64,000 nucleotides of DNA from Coriaria nepalensis (GCA_027186245.1 CP114496.1:6043501-6107500); one strand, 5' to 3'. Counted from the stretch's first letter, positions 25,619 to 38,624 are shown. The notes: generated from the sequence alone by a model not told the origin. Numbers and translations are program-made.

Positions 25619-28600
25619 TTATTTGAGATTCATTGCAGCAGCCATGTTCCTTAGCTTCTGAGGAATTTCTGCAAAAGATGGTCTCTTGGACGGATCAGAG
25701 TCCCAACAACTTTCCATCAAAGCCTTCCATTCAGGATCACACCACGTTGGAGTTTCTGGACGTAATGTGTTGTTCACTATTCCTCCTGTTAGAAAGAATA
25801 AATAAATAACTACAAAATCAGAAGACATAGTGAAACATGAAAATTAAAGGTAAATTGGGATATCGCCTTGTTGAAAAGACAAAAACAGAAGGGGGGGAGA
25901 GAGAGAGAGAGCAAATAGATCAATCCAGAACACCAGCATCCAATGTAAAAATGGAACAGAAAAGAAAAATAAAACCAAGGTCAGTTCTTGTGGCCGTCAC
26001 ACTCTTTTAGAGCGCTTCTTAGAGAAAAAAATAAACTACATCCGGAATAAGGTGGAAATATAATGCAGTAAAGCATGAGAAAAAAAATAGCATTCGACGA
26101 TGAGAGGTGGAAATGTGAGGAAAAAACATCACATTTTGTTAATCTATTCTTAGATGTTCTATAATCAGTTTACCAAAAGCAAAATAATACAAATATGCGA
26201 ATGAATTATCGGGGAGCACTTAGACAAAGGGGGCTCGATATGATTGGCACCTACCGATTATAGAAGCACAATGCATATCAGCATAAGGTTCATCGCCAGT
26301 GAGAACCTCCCACATAACAATTCCAAATGAATAAACATCAATCTGACAGAAAGAATAGTAAATAATAATTATAAGATGTCAAAATAAATATTCCAGAAGG
26401 AAATGTGATCATTCGGTATAGAAACTCATCTTTTAAAGTAATATTACCTTCTCAGTTACCATGTTACTTTTCCCACTAAGAAGCTCAGGTGCCATCCAAG
26501 GTAAAGTTCCACGAACACCACCCGACACTAAGGTGTGTTGCCTAACCTTTGATAACCCCAAATCACCAATCTAATAATAAATAAACAACCCATCAGAGGA
26601 GTCCCCCCATTCAAGAATAATTGAGAAACATCATTAGCCATCAAGCATAAAATGTGAATTACAGAGTCACAGTTATATTTTTAATAGCCTAAAAGAGAAT
26701 CTACGATAAACGGAACTAGAAAAGAACAGAGAAAAAAAATAATAAATAGAATTCAGCAGTAGCATCTACAAGGATACCTTGCAAACAGGTCTTTGCGGGT
26801 CTCTCATGTTGACTAAAAGATTTTCGCATTTCAAATCGAAATGTACAATGTTCTTTCCATGTAAATACTCCATCCCAAATGCAGCATCCATAGCTATGAT
26901 GAGTCTCTTACGACGGTCAATTGTTCTATACAATGGCATAACGATCATGAAAAACAATGGGGGGCCGTTTTCAAGAATTCTAAAAATAAACAAATAAATA
27001 GAAGAATTCAAATAGTTTCAAAATTTATTGAAGCATAACCATCAGATCCCTTACCTGTCCTTTTTTCTCAAGAACTGTTTCAAGGATCCATTTACCATGA
27101 ACTCAGTCACAGTTGCTAAGGATCCATCAGGACCATCGCGGACAATACCATAGAAAGAAACAACATTTGGATGGTGCAAAGAGCTTAAGATCAAAGCTTC
27201 CTTCCAGAAATCCGCAATCTAGTACACACAGAATAAATAAGTAAAATTACTATTATAAGGGTTTGGATATTACTCTAAAAATAAGATGTTTGACCGATTG
27301 TTAGAATTAATTTGACAGAGTTCAGTAATTCATATATGGCAGTGTCTTCAAAGAGATAAATTTGATTGGAACCCAAATAAAGCTAACGTAATGAATACAC
27401 ATATCTATCATAGATAATTAGTTGTAAGAATGATCTGATAAAAAAATTACCAAACGTTCTCTTTCTGATGGCCGCCCTGAGAAACAGCTCGCTTTAATTC
27501 TTTTTATAGCTACATCAGAGCCCTTCCATTTCCCGTGATAAACAGCTCCATATGTCCCAGATCCCAGCTCCCGGATCTCCTCCAGATCATCATTTTTTAT
27601 TGTCTGATATAAAAATCAAATAGAATCCAGATGAGAAAACAGATAAAGAAGAAACATAATAGAAAGTTTAGGAAATAATAATCCCCTTCCATGGCAATCT
27701 AATATAAATATGACTCAAAAGAAAACCTGTAATCCCCTAGAAATAGCCTCTTCCTCTGCCTTTGTTGGCTCAATTTTGGAAGATTTTAAATGGTCATCAT
27801 CTATTTCAAACTCTGATTCCTCCTGAGCATTCTATAAGGTGAGAGAACGTCAGGATAGAAAATAAAATCTTACCTATAAGTTTTTCAATGAAGAAACCAA
27901 TTTATTCTTACCATTGATACTATTTCATTTTTGGTTTCTTCCTTGGCTATTGTAACAGGCTCCTCAAGTGTAATATCTTCAATCACACCTTTCATCTCCT
28001 CAGAGTCTTCTAATGCTGCTCTCTTCACAGAAGCAATCAACTGAGGGAGTAAACCCAATCGATTGGAAGATAGTTTTGATTCCTCAGCAGGGGCACAAAG
28101 ATTTTCAGCCGGTAAGAAAACATCACCATTTTGTACTGGAGAGTTTAAGCAGTTACGATTAGAAGATTTAGGAGGTGCCACCTCAGAATTACTACAAGCA
28201 AGTTGGTTTTCTTCTGGATAAGAGACAGCTTGGACATTAGAGCTATCAGCCTTCTCCACGTGACTTGCCTCCTTTCCTTCACCAAGCCTATTCTCACTTT
28301 CCAACACCATAGTTTTAGTAACATTGCTGTCAGTTTCTGACAGTGGATTTGGGACAGGAAGGACAGAAGAAACCAATCCACCATCAATCAATAAAGAAGA
28401 GGGACTTGGAATCTTCAAGGGTCTTGGACTGGCAAAGTTCTGCCTCTCAGGTGGAGGTTGAATATGGCCCTGAGTAAGCAAACACTGTTTTTCCTGGCCA
28501 AGAGCATCCGGGTTAATTTTCGAAGCATGCCCGTATGAATATTCTGGAGCAGTTGTTCTATCTAAACCAAACATTCTTTGTGTGGAGTCGACCCAAGTAC

Positions 28601-30275
28601 TTTGACTGTCCGGATGAATACAAAACCCTGGACTAGCCTCTTGTGGCCCCCTTATATATCCCATATTAACAGTACCATTTACTTCCTGATGAGGATTTGA
28701 AACGTCATAAGGGGGAGGCACATGTACTGGATTATGAATATGTCGCCTAAAAGCAATACCAGGTACATGTCCATGTGATGCTGGAGGTAAATGACTATCA
28801 GCTCCATAAGTGTAAGGCAAATTTCCATACAAAACTCCTCGTTCATCATGGGGAGGAGTTTGTACGTGCGGCAAACCAGGCACACCCTGGTCATGAAATA
28901 CTTCATTCCCCAATTCTGGACCAGTTTGTTGATGAAAATTCGGAGAACCATGATAGACATTTGTTCCACTAGGGAAATTCAAGACAGATCGGTGATCGTT
29001 ATTATGCTCACTGGGGAAAATCCCATGGTGCAACTTTGCATCTGAATTGATCATGGAAGCCTCCCTATAAGGATGACACTCGCCACATAGATTAGAGACT
29101 TGGGAGAGTCCATTCATCATGCTGGCATGCTCTGTATAAGGTGGGTTTCTATGGAAATTCATCCTGCAATGCTCACAAACCCTACTCCCATGAATCCCAT
29201 CCATATCATTTTGTCGGTGAAGAATGTTACCAGGGAAGCCCGACTTTTCACCAGTAATAACTCCACTTGGATAACAGACAACATTCTCAGCATATTGTTG
29301 TTGGTGCTCGCATGTAGGCTGGTGATTCAGTGCTTGGCAAGCATATTCTTCAGGCACTCTATCAAAATACTTATCAGAAAATTGCATACGGTACCATCCA
29401 GAAGAAGGAGAAGATGGATATTCTCCCACCAGTCTCGAATCAGTATGCCCATGATGCCTTGGAGAATAGTAGGCTGGACTCGATGGAGCTTCCAATTCGT
29501 TGTACCTCTGAGAAACAGATAGTTGGTTTTGTCCCAGACCCACATGAGGAATCTTAAGGTGTCTAAGATTATACTGTGGCAAAAGCTCAGAACTTCTTGG
29601 AAGACTTCCACAAGGACTTACTTGATTAAAGAACTGGTCCGTCCCATGAATATCCTCGAGATGGCTGATGACAGACGAATCAAGCAGTTGTTGTCTTCTA
29701 AAATCCATAACATCATTTAAATTATTAAGAGCGTCAACATATCTCCGCTCCGATTCCTTCTCATCCCCTTCAACAAAGACCGAAGAACCATCATAATCAG
29801 GACGAGGAAACAAGAATATTCTTAGCCTAGTGAATCCCTCACTCCAACCCAACTTATCATACTCTTCCATCATGTTAATCACATCATCATTGTTCACAAC
29901 TGAGACAAGAGCATCAAGATCCTCATCAGGTTGCTGGTATTTCAACACAGCAGCATCTTCATATAGCTCTCTCATTTTACTCATCAACTCCTCGTACGTG
30001 ACATCTCGAGGCACGCTCACTATCCTCGTCTCTCCACCTACATACCTAAGTTTCCCATCTTGTGGGCGAGGCATTACACTCCCTAAAAAACTACAAAGAA
30101 ATTTGACCCTAGGGTTCTCATCAATTGACCCTGAGGAGAAATTAGGGGTAGAAGTTTGGATCGTGGAAGGGCTATCCATACCGTATTGCTGCTGCTCAAT
30201 TGAGATCTCACACTGTCTGAAGCATGAAATTCCTAGATAACAATTCGAATCACTCATGTATCCTACAGATTTCAA
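25619..30275 (-). CDS. PB1-domain Raf-like protein kinase (plant MAPKKK, B-group type)
   Basis: Eight coding exons: 30275-27912, 27831-27727, 27603-27451, 27218-27055, 26925-26778, 26570-26448, 26342-26255 and 25785-25619, giving 1103 residues with all phases consistent. A PB1 domain lies at about residues 56-155, ending with an acidic OPCA-like tract ([16 protein letters not shown]). A long, low-complexity, His/Pro/Ser-rich linker follows to about 820. The kinase domain has P-loop GSGTYG at 837-842, Lys857 in VAIK, catalytic loop [10 protein letters not shown] with Asp959, metal-binding DLG (not DFG) at 981-983, and APE at 1005-1007. HFD and DLG variants are known within this plant family, so it is probably active. 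Relatives work in osmotic, ABA, auxin and light signalling. An upstream Met is possible; the start at 30275 gives the longest frame. Confidence 0.9.
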
Positions 30276-30850
30276 TTCGATTGGTTTACTTATACGATAC
30301 CAAACCGATTAAAATGATAAAAATTTCTCTCGTTGAACTCGTTAAAGCAACTGGAATTCAAAATCATATTTCATCATCATCCAAGCAGTCACCAGGAAAC
30401 GAAAATTCGTATAGAAATGGCAATAAATAAGCTAAGAAAATCACTTAATTACTCCAAATCAACGCCGCCTAGAAGTTCGAAAATTTAAAGCAGATCCGAA
30501 GATAAGAATAGGACCTTTCAATTGACGGAGAGAGAACGACAAATCGCGTGGAAGAAGGTAATCGAATTACTAAAATCGTACCTCGACACTCGAGAATGTC
30601 GTAATCGGCCGATGATCTAGAGCAAAACAGAGAGAGAGAGGGAGAGAGGGAGAGAGAGAGAGAGCTGGAGAGGCAGAGACTAGAGAGAGAAGAAGCGAAA
30701 TTGATAAGATTGTTAATGGAGAAGAAAGGAATGGAGGAGAATGGAGAAGCCGAGAGTGAAGGAGATGGGCCGCCATAGGCGTAGTGGCATTCTCTCTCCT
30801 CTCTCTTTCTCTCTTCTGTATTTTGTCAGTGAGGGATGCTTCCAAGCCTC
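30276..30850 (-). other. Kinase 5' UTR with a probable leader intron
   Basis: On the minus strand a good donor, GAG|gtacga, lies at about 30583. Above it is a purine/pyrimidine-biased leader with a (CT)n-type repeat at 30628-30663. This pattern suggests a non-coding first exon at about 30585-30850 and an intron of roughly 200-300 bp before the coding exon. The acceptor was not fixed. The open frame at 30570-30845 reads across this leader and is low-complexity, so I do not treat it as a protein. Confidence 0.45.
30628..30663 (-). repeat. (GA)n microsatellite in the kinase leader
   Basis: An imperfect GA/GGGA repeat on the plus strand, which is CT-rich in the kinase transcript. CT-rich 5' leaders near transcription starts are common in plants. 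Confidence 0.85.
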
Positions 30851-32775
30851 AGATGTGTTGCCTGCTCGCCATGTACGCTTACACGCGTCACTCCTCTGTT
30901 TCTTCGTTCCCTTGGCATCTTAATTATCTCACAGGATATGCCACTATTTTTTATTTTAAAGTAAATTCTTAAATATTTGGCAAAAAAAATTAAAAATATA
31001 TTTAAAAAATTAAAAATATATTTAAAAAATCTTGGTTAGATTACTAATTTTTCAAAGATTTTTTTTTTTTTTTTGTGTTTTCTTTTTTTAGTCAAGTTAA
31101 ATATTTTGAGTTTCTATTTTAAGAAAGAGGATAATTAAGGTAAGTTTTAAGTAGGAATAATATAATTATAATATATGATTAATTAAGAAAAATTAATAAT
31201 TGAAATATTAAATGCAAGTGACGGCAATTATGAAAATATATAATCAGAAATTCAGAAACCCAAAAATAGGAATGAATATGAAATATATATATATATATAT
31301 ATATATATTTACAATTTTATTTTTCATTTAAAAATTAATACATAATAAAATAAAAACTTAATTAAGATAAAATAAATAAATAAAAAATAAATAGCAGCAA
31401 CTATGTACGAAATAATATGTGTATCTGAGGATTTTATATAGTTTTGTTATTTTTCTTGGTTGATGCTGTGTGTGTGACTTGGAATGGGCTTTTCTCGTGA
31501 AAGGTCAAGTGGGCCAGGAAGGCACAGACAGGCATGTTAGGAAGAAAAGCTTTATTAAGTTACAAGAATTTATTAGAGAGAGACAAATTACAATTTGGCA
31601 ATTTGATTTGTCAGGCACTAGATGGTCGATTTTTCAAGCTGTGTAAATTGATTTGTACTCTCTTCTAAGCTTTCAAAATTGATATATGCACTCTCTTAAT
31701 TGATATGGTTGAAGTTGTACCAATGTGCATATATGTCTATTAGAGAGAGATTCAATTGATATGGTTCACTTGTAATGTAGATAGCGTACTAATTATTCCT
31801 TCTCCTTCAATAATATAATGTAACATTAAATGAGAAAGAAGAAGAATAAAACATCATGGGTAATATCTTGATTTTCATCTTGATATTTGACATAAATAAT
31901 GGTCTTATCTTAATACTAGTATTGCGACTAGAAACGGGAAAGGGACTAAAAATAGTCTCGGTCTTTGTCTTAAAAAAATTTGAAATTAAAAATTAATAAA
32001 TTTATTTTTTAATTATAAATATTTAATTAATTTTAGTAATGAAGCTTATATAAACTGTTGTTGTTAATTTATTATTTTATTAGTAATATATTAAAATTAT
32101 AATTATTATATAAATTATAAACTCAAATTTTATTATTATATTAATTAACTAATTAGTTAAAGAATTATTAGGAATCCCTATCCCCTACCAATCCCGATCC
32201 TAGGATATTGGGATTAAAATGAGAATGATCATTTTATTCTCAATCCTAGTATCTGTATTAGGATCATGGGACCGGAATCGGGTATACCTATTTCCGGTCC
32301 CAACAAGAAAAATTATCACCCCTATATAAAAAAGAATGATATGTATGTAATATATTTTGTACTTTATTCAAATAAAAATTATAATTTAAGAAATTTATAA
32401 ATATTTAACTTATTAATTTAAAAGAGTTTGAGAAATGGAGGCTAGGAACGAGTCCTAGCCGCCCCCCTTCGTATACCTCTATTTCTCTCTTAGCTTTTCT
32501 AAAACTTGCAAGTCTAATAGGTGATCCCCTTGTACTTTATTAAGATACATATCTTCTCAATTCACTCGTTAAACTCTATTTATTAAACGACCTTACGTTA
32601 AAAATGTGAACAAACACACTTTGTACGAAGCAACTCATTTCCTAAGACGGTCTAATTACAAGTCTTAGATATTTTTTGTCATATGCCTAATTCCACTATT
32701 CCTAGAGCTGGTGTTATTCACTGAAGAAAAAAAAAAATTAAACAAAAAGGTTCTCTAACTCATAAACACCAAAAT
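30851..32775. other. AT-rich intergenic region upstream of the kinase
   Basis: The kinase promoter presumably lies in the first part. No other gene is supported. The region has a (TA)n run at about 31282-31308, an approximate 15-bp AAAAATATATTTAAAAAATT duplication near 30990-31025, and at about 31910-32330 a G/C-containing block with GGGA/TCCC motifs that looks transposon-derived. Confidence 0.5.
31282..31308. repeat. (TA)n microsatellite
   Basis: About 13 uninterrupted TA units, roughly 450 bp above the start of the kinase leader. Confidence 0.85.
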
Positions 32776-33501
32776 TGTAGTTCATTATATATAATAAACA
32801 GTAAATCTAATAATCTATAAAATCAGTAAATATATATATAGAAAAAAGTAGTAATGTATGAAAAATAATAAATAAGAAAAATAGAAATCAGTTATACACA
32901 AAACTAATAATTAGAAAAATAGAATAGTAATTAGAATCTATAGTAGTAAATTACAACAAGTATAAAATCATGATACATAATATAGAAAAATAGTAATCAG
33001 GAAAATAGAATATCAAATAATATAAATATTTTAAATAAAAATATTGTAAAATATAATAAAATTATAAGGAATATAAATTCGTAAACCAAATTGATGAAAG
33101 GGGAATTCTGAAATCCGTGAGTTTCTACGGTGTCCTTAAAATATATTTGACATATATGATGCTTGTCTCTCATAATACAACGAAATAAATAATACTCAGT
33201 TAGAATAGCAAAATTTCCGACAAACTCTCAAGGTACCTAACACTATCACTCTAAAATTTAGAACTCTAAAAAGAGTTTTAGGAGAAAATCATTTTCTGAA
33301 TGAATTTTTTCAAAAGAAATGAGATCAATTTATAAGGTTCATATGGAGAAAACCAATCGAACAGATTAATGCATATTAATATGTCGATTTCATATAATTA
33401 AATTTGAAGTTAATTAGCTATATTAATATATATTAATTTACTAAATTAATTCTTGAAGAAACAAAAAATTCAATTTTCTATTCAATTCAAAATTTCCAAT
33501 A
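32776..33501 (-). repeat. 3' LTR of the deleted copia element
   Basis: This aligns along its full length with 36593-37335. Shared landmarks include CAAACCAAATTGATGAAAG, TTTCCGACAAACTCTCAAG, CACTATCACTCT, TTTCTGAATGAATTTTTTCAAAA and GAGAAAACC(A/G)ATCGAA. Substitutions and small indels separate the copies. Confidence 0.85.
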
Positions 33502-34049
33502 ATCCCCCACATGAATAAAAATTGACAGGTCAAAAAATGAATAATTTTGAAATTAAAATGTTTTTGAACTAGTGGTACTATTCAACGAATCAAAACATGC
33601 ATTAGATAGGTAAGTATCATTCTTTGAACCTTCACTTGTAAAAATATATTGATTTTACTGACTAATCAGTGAACATGATATCCTTGAACTGTTATACCGT
33701 TCATGTAAACAATAACATATTTCACACATGAGTCCACATGAGTCTTTCCCGATGTAATTGAGTTCTCATTGTTATGTTCATTTTGGCCTTGAACATTTGT
33801 TTGGTTCTGCAAGAGTTGGAAAGAATTAAGTCCACGTTAATTCCCTTAGAAGCGGCCTCACTTTTCTCTCACATAGGTGATTCATAATCAAGAGTAACTC
33901 GTTTTACACTGCTCGGATCTCCCACCTAAGAATCATTAAAAGTATAGTTTATCATTTCTCTTATGGGTATCATTGTTTCATCATAGGAATGGTTAGGAAA
34001 AGAACCCTCACAGTAATCTAATTAAGTCTTTATACAACTAGGTTGTCTC

Positions 34050-34280
34050 TTTGAACCTAGATATTGAGATCTCTAGTCAACTAAGTTGTGTTTTCATTAT
34101 ATTAACTTATTTTTTCATAGGCTTTAGTCATATTCCCCTTAATGGTTTTTTTCACCTAATTCTCTATTTAACCTTTTAGTTAATGGTTCCGCAACTTTAT
34201 CCGTTGGTAATTCTAATTGAGAGTAGTTTACCAAAACTTTTCCAAATAGCTTTCTTGAAAGTTTCAATTATTTATCTTCT
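34050..34280 (-). pseudogene. Copia RNase H C-terminal remnant
   Basis: On the minus strand this reads VAEPLTKRLNREL, equivalent to the ADPLTKGL closing motif of copia RNase H, followed by degenerate sequence with stops. It shows that the element once had pol and lost most of it by internal deletion, and that it was not built as gag only. Confidence 0.6.
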
Positions 34281-34739
34281 AACAAGAAAATTTTGAACTA
34301 TAAGATTTTAGGTTCTAGCTCTTTTATCAAGTCGAGATTTTATTAGCTTTTTATTCATTTTCTTATTCTTGAGTATGATAAACTTTAGGGTTCGTTTCAA
34401 TCTTAGTTCAGTTTGAACCTTCTCATAAATATATGTTAAAGGAGATTATATTTCTTCTTATGGATTAAACCAATAAGTTTTGCATTCATTTTAAACAATG
34501 ACCTTATTTATTTTCACATGTGAAAGTTTAATATATGATCGATGTTTATTATTCTACGCATAGAATCATAATTAACATATTCCATGCTATAGATTATAAG
34601 GAGACAAACAATTAAGAAAATGACTAGCTTTATTTTATTAATTTTTCAAATGATCATTATATTTCATTTAGCTTATAAGCTCATTAACAAACTTTCCCCA
34701 CTTTTTAACAAAATCAACTAAGTAGAGAGATCAAGGTTT

Positions 34740-35669
34740 GAGACATCTTGAGTAATGTCTTCCACCATATTTGCTTCTTGGCTTGATTTCTTCTTTGGAA
34801 GCCTACAATCTGAAGCTATATGACCTATCTTGTCATAACTAAAGCATTTCCCTTAAAACTTAGTTTGTTTCTTTGAAACCCCTCCTTTTGGTCCCAACTT
34901 AGACTATTTGTTGGTCCTTTTAGAATCCTGACCATATTCCATAATATTAGCATGTGTCTCATGTTGAATAACCCATTTCTTATCGGAATTTCAACTGTCT
35001 TATTTGATTTGAAGTTGAACAACCAAATTTTTTATATTCATCTTCTTTCACTTATATTTAGGGTAGTTCTTGAAATTCTTGCATCCAGACGTAAGCTTCT
35101 CAATAATAACAGCTACTTTAAAGATTTCACTTAAAGTCATCTCATCGACATGAATCTCATATAAAATTACTTGAAATTCTTGAACCTGACTGATTATAGT
35201 CTTGGAATCCACCATTTTATAATTAAGGAATCATCCCACAATAGCTTTCTTGGTACCGGCATCCTCGGTCTTATCTTTATGGTTTAAGACATCTTATAGC
35301 TCCTTCGTCATTTTCTTTGTATTATACACAGAGTATAGAGAGTCGGTCAAACTGTTCATTATATAATTCCGACATAGAAAGTCAAAATGATTCCAAATTT
35401 CAACAACAATGACTGCTTGGACATCATGCTCATCATCTTTAGGCACAAGAAACACTTTCCTTTAAGAATCTCACAAGATATAGCATAGTCAGGTAGAATA
35501 GCATCTTTTGTTGCCATCTTTTAAAATTATGTCTATTGAATTTCTCAGATTTTTCACCATGATTCATAGAAAGAACCACATAATGACTGACTAGAGTGAT
35601 AGAATGGGTCATCTCGATAGAAGCAGCTTGTCGGCTACTTTCAGATTCCACTTCTAAAATTACACACAC
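34740..35669 (-). pseudogene. Copia gag remnant (Tork-like)
   Basis: The frame near 35439-35669 carries the gag signature KFNRHNFKRWQQKMLFYLT. Further minus-strand reading includes HFDFLCRNYIMN, DSLYSVYNTKK, DAGTKKAIV, KMVDSKTIISQVQEFQV and VAVIIEKL, all standard gag landmarks in the expected order. A decayed zinc knuckle lies near 34800-34860 (GKCFSYDKIGHIASDC), in which the second Cys of CX2C is replaced by Tyr. Several stops and at least one frameshift break the reading. Confidence 0.8.
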
Positions 35670-36592
35670 ATTGATATGAGTATTTTAGTAATTAAACAAT
35701 TATAAATCATTAAAACTCGTAAATGATAAACTGTAAACAACCTTCAAAATAAAAATGTTAAAAGCCATTACATTTTGAAACTACTCTGAATTAATATTGT
35801 ATACGAACTATTTTTGAAAGCAATCTACTTCGATTTCAAAATATTTTTATTAACTAATGGTTAATAAACCGGTTACATATTTAATTGGAAATTTAATTGA
35901 GATAAAGCAGTTACATATTTTAATTTTAAAATCATTATGATTATTTAAAAATTATTATTAATTATAAAATTATCAATTAAATTTAAAACTATGATGAACT
36001 TTAATTATTAAACCGTTACAAAATCTTTTTGTAAAAACCGTTATAATATTTATTTGTAAAATCGTTACGAAATTTATTACAAAAGATTACTTTTTTTAAC
36101 AAATCCGTTATCATATTAATTATCTTAAATTAATTTCTATTGCATATAAATACAATCAAATATACAAACCCACTGACAAACGTTTCTACTCTGGCCAATT
36201 AAAATTATACATCTTAATAAATATTTTACATTAAATTAGTGGAATAAATATTCTTCATTAACATTATAATAAACCATTCATGCAAAACCGTTTCCACTTT
36301 GAATTTTACACTTTGGCGTTTAAATTTTACAGTTTTATCACTTATGTTTGGTAACCCAAAGAAGATGTTGTTCAGATTAGTTCATGCATCATATGCAGAC
36401 ATCTTAACCGAAAATAACTATAAAAACATGAAACTGTATATATTGTTTGATTACCGTATTTCAATTGTATTTCAATTTCACATCACCGTAAAATTATTGT
36501 ATCAACGTAAAAACAAAAAAGAAACTTAATTGCATCACCGCAAAACATTGCAAATTTGTTTGATTGCAAAAGAGTTTGAATCTTTTTTAAGT

Positions 36593-37335
36593 TGTAGTTC
36601 ATTATATATAGTAAACAGAAAATTTGTAAAAATTAATAAATAAAAACAGTAAAAAATAGTAATTTATGAAAAATAGTAAGTTAAATAGAATATAGTTTTA
36701 CAAAATCAATAATTAAGAAAATAGAATAGTAAACAAAATTTGTAATAGTAAATTATACCAAACATAAAATTAAAATACAATAATATAGAAAAATAGTAAT
36801 TAAGAAAAAAAAATATTAAATAATATAAAATTATAATATTTAAATATAAATAAAAGTGAGAATGTTGTAAAACAAAATAAAATTATAAAGAATATGGATT
36901 TACAAACCAAATTGATGAAAGATAAATTCTGAAACCTGTGAGCTTTTATAGGGTCCTTAAAATAAATTTGACTCGTATGTCATATGTCTCCCATGACATA
37001 ACGGAATGAAAAAAATTCAGTTATAACACCAAATATTTCCGACAAACTCTCAAGCTATCGAATACTATCACTCTGAAGCCAAGAACTCTAGAAAGAGTTT
37101 TACGAAGACATTGTTTTCTGAATGAATTTTTTCAAAATGGAGGATGTCAATTTGTAGACTTTATATAGAGAAAACCGATCGAATAGATTAATACATATTA
37201 ATCCGTAAATTTCATATAATTAATTAAAAAGTTAATTAGTCATATTAGTACATATTAATATATATTAATTTATTAAATTAATTCTTGAAAAAAATCAAAA
37301 TTTTAAATTTTTATTCAATTCAAAATTTTCCAACA
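36593..37335 (-). repeat. 5' LTR of the deleted copia element
   Basis: This is the partner of 32776-33501 in the same orientation. Read on the minus strand it starts TGTTGGAAAATTTTG and ends CTACA, the usual TG...CA form. The primer-binding site expected directly after it, below 36593, is not recognisable. Confidence 0.85.
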
Positions 37336-37637
37336 CAAATATCTTCTGTAATATAAAATAAGTTATGGAGAGTTAAAATAAATTAAAGGGAAAAAAAGAG
37401 AAAAAACATGTATTTGATTTTTTATGCTAACTTGAAATGTTGATTGGACGGGGAGATCTCTATACAAATTTCTCTATTCCCAAAGTTTGGTTGCGAAATT
37501 GACAAATTGCTCTAGGTTTCTTACTTGAGCTCGGATTGCGATTCGATCTAGATTCGAAAAAAACTTTGATCAAAGCGTGATATCGTGTTCGAGATCACTC
37601 AAATCCAGATCTTGATGGATCTGGTTCGAAGACAACT

Positions 37638-37725
37638 CAAACACGATCACGATTGATCTTGGCTCTTTTTGAACTTTCGAACACGATCACGATTAATCTG
37701 AGTTCTTTTTGAATTCCGATTGCAA
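37638..37725. repeat. Two-copy tandem repeat, unit about 42 bp
   Basis: The unit AACACGATCACGATT(G/A)ATCT...TTCTTTTTGAA occurs twice in succession. A partial, more diverged unit is visible on either side. Confidence 0.7.
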
Positions 37726-38592
37726 TCAATCTAGGTTGCCCAAGAACATAGGTTTTCTCTTCATGAATCTAGAATTTCAAAATTATAAGTAATTCTGAAA
37801 ATTCCAAAAGAAGAAGACCGCAGCAACAATGGTGGGACGTCGATGGAGTTCGAGACTCTAGGTATTAGAGAAATGGAACGAATTTCTTCCTGGGAAAAAA
37901 ATGAAACTAAGGTTATGGGAGTAGAAGTGTAGCAAATTATGATTGTGGTGATATAAGCGAGGGCGGCGGTGTTTATGGGTGATGATTAGAAGTAAAAATG
38001 AAAGAGAAAAAATATATATTTTTCTTTGTTAGGGGTAATAAAAATTTATGTGAAAAATAAAAATAAATTTGTGTCAAATTGGATGGGTCAAATTTTAATT
38101 TTAATGGACAAGTTGGCTTCATATCAAGGTCAATTTGAATTTTTCGTGTAATTCATTATTATAAATTCATTTTATGTAATATTTAGCTAACTTTTATATT
38201 CATGCATAGTCAAAATTATGTACTTTAGTCTTTGCGCTCACTCTTTTATGCGAGTGGCTGATATAATAATTTTCATATGACATGATATAATAATATGATA
38301 CAGTCACAACATTAAAATATATTTTAAGTATTTTAGTATTTCATTTTATTCTTTATTCTTTTTTAATTTTTCTCCTTATTAAGTTTTGTAGTTTCTTTTA
38401 TACACCAACTTTTTTTTTTGAACAATTTAAAAATTATGATTAAAAAAAGTATTTCCTTACTCTAAAAAGAAAAAAAAAGACGAAGCCCAAACCAATTTCT
38501 AATGAAAAAAATTGATCGAAAAGTTCTGATCTTTATGTGAGGGAGGAGAAGAGGGATAGGGCGTGAGACGTAAAGGCGGCACTCTTCTTTAG

Positions 38593-38593
38593 T

Positions 38594-38620
<27 letters not shown>
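38593..38620. repeat. (TA)n microsatellite
   Basis: About 13-14 TA units, followed by TTTATTTATTTATT. Confidence 0.85.

Positions 38621-38624
<4 letters not shown>

Larger units (their letters stand above)
32776..37335 (-). mobile_element. Internally deleted Ty1/copia (Tork-like) retrotransposon with both LTRs
   Basis: Two related direct repeats of about 730 bp bound the element: the 3' LTR at 32776-33501 and the 5' LTR at 36593-37335. Both start TGTAGTTCATTATATATA on the plus strand and end with AAATT(T)TCCAA(T/C)A. A polypurine tract, read on the minus strand as GTGGGGGAT, directly precedes the 3' LTR at about 33502-33510. Between the LTRs are gag remains and the tail of RNase H; protease, integrase and RT are missing. 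The flanks are AAAAT (32771-32775) and CAAAT (37336-37340), which agree at 4 of 5 bases and could be an aged target-site duplication. The copy is dead and old, judging by LTR divergence. Confidence 0.85.

Noticed and set aside
28145..29720. Open frames of 60-140 codons on both strands within the large first coding exon of the Raf-like kinase.
   Set aside because: They overlap a long conserved exon with clear family identity and show no motifs; they are shadow frames.
30570..30845. A 91-codon minus-strand frame in the kinase leader.
   Set aside because: It reads across the CT repeat and the probable leader intron donor, and its composition follows the repeat.
31910..32330. Possible hAT-like or MITE element, with GGGA/TCCC motifs and a TAGGGGTGATAA-type right end on the minus strand.
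   Set aside because: No matching left terminus or 8-bp target-site duplication was found; a single end is not enough.
32776..37335. Initial reading of the element as a gag-only (TR-GAG) retrotransposon.
   Set aside because: An RNase H C-terminal remnant near 34.05-34.28 kb shows that pol was once present and was mostly deleted.
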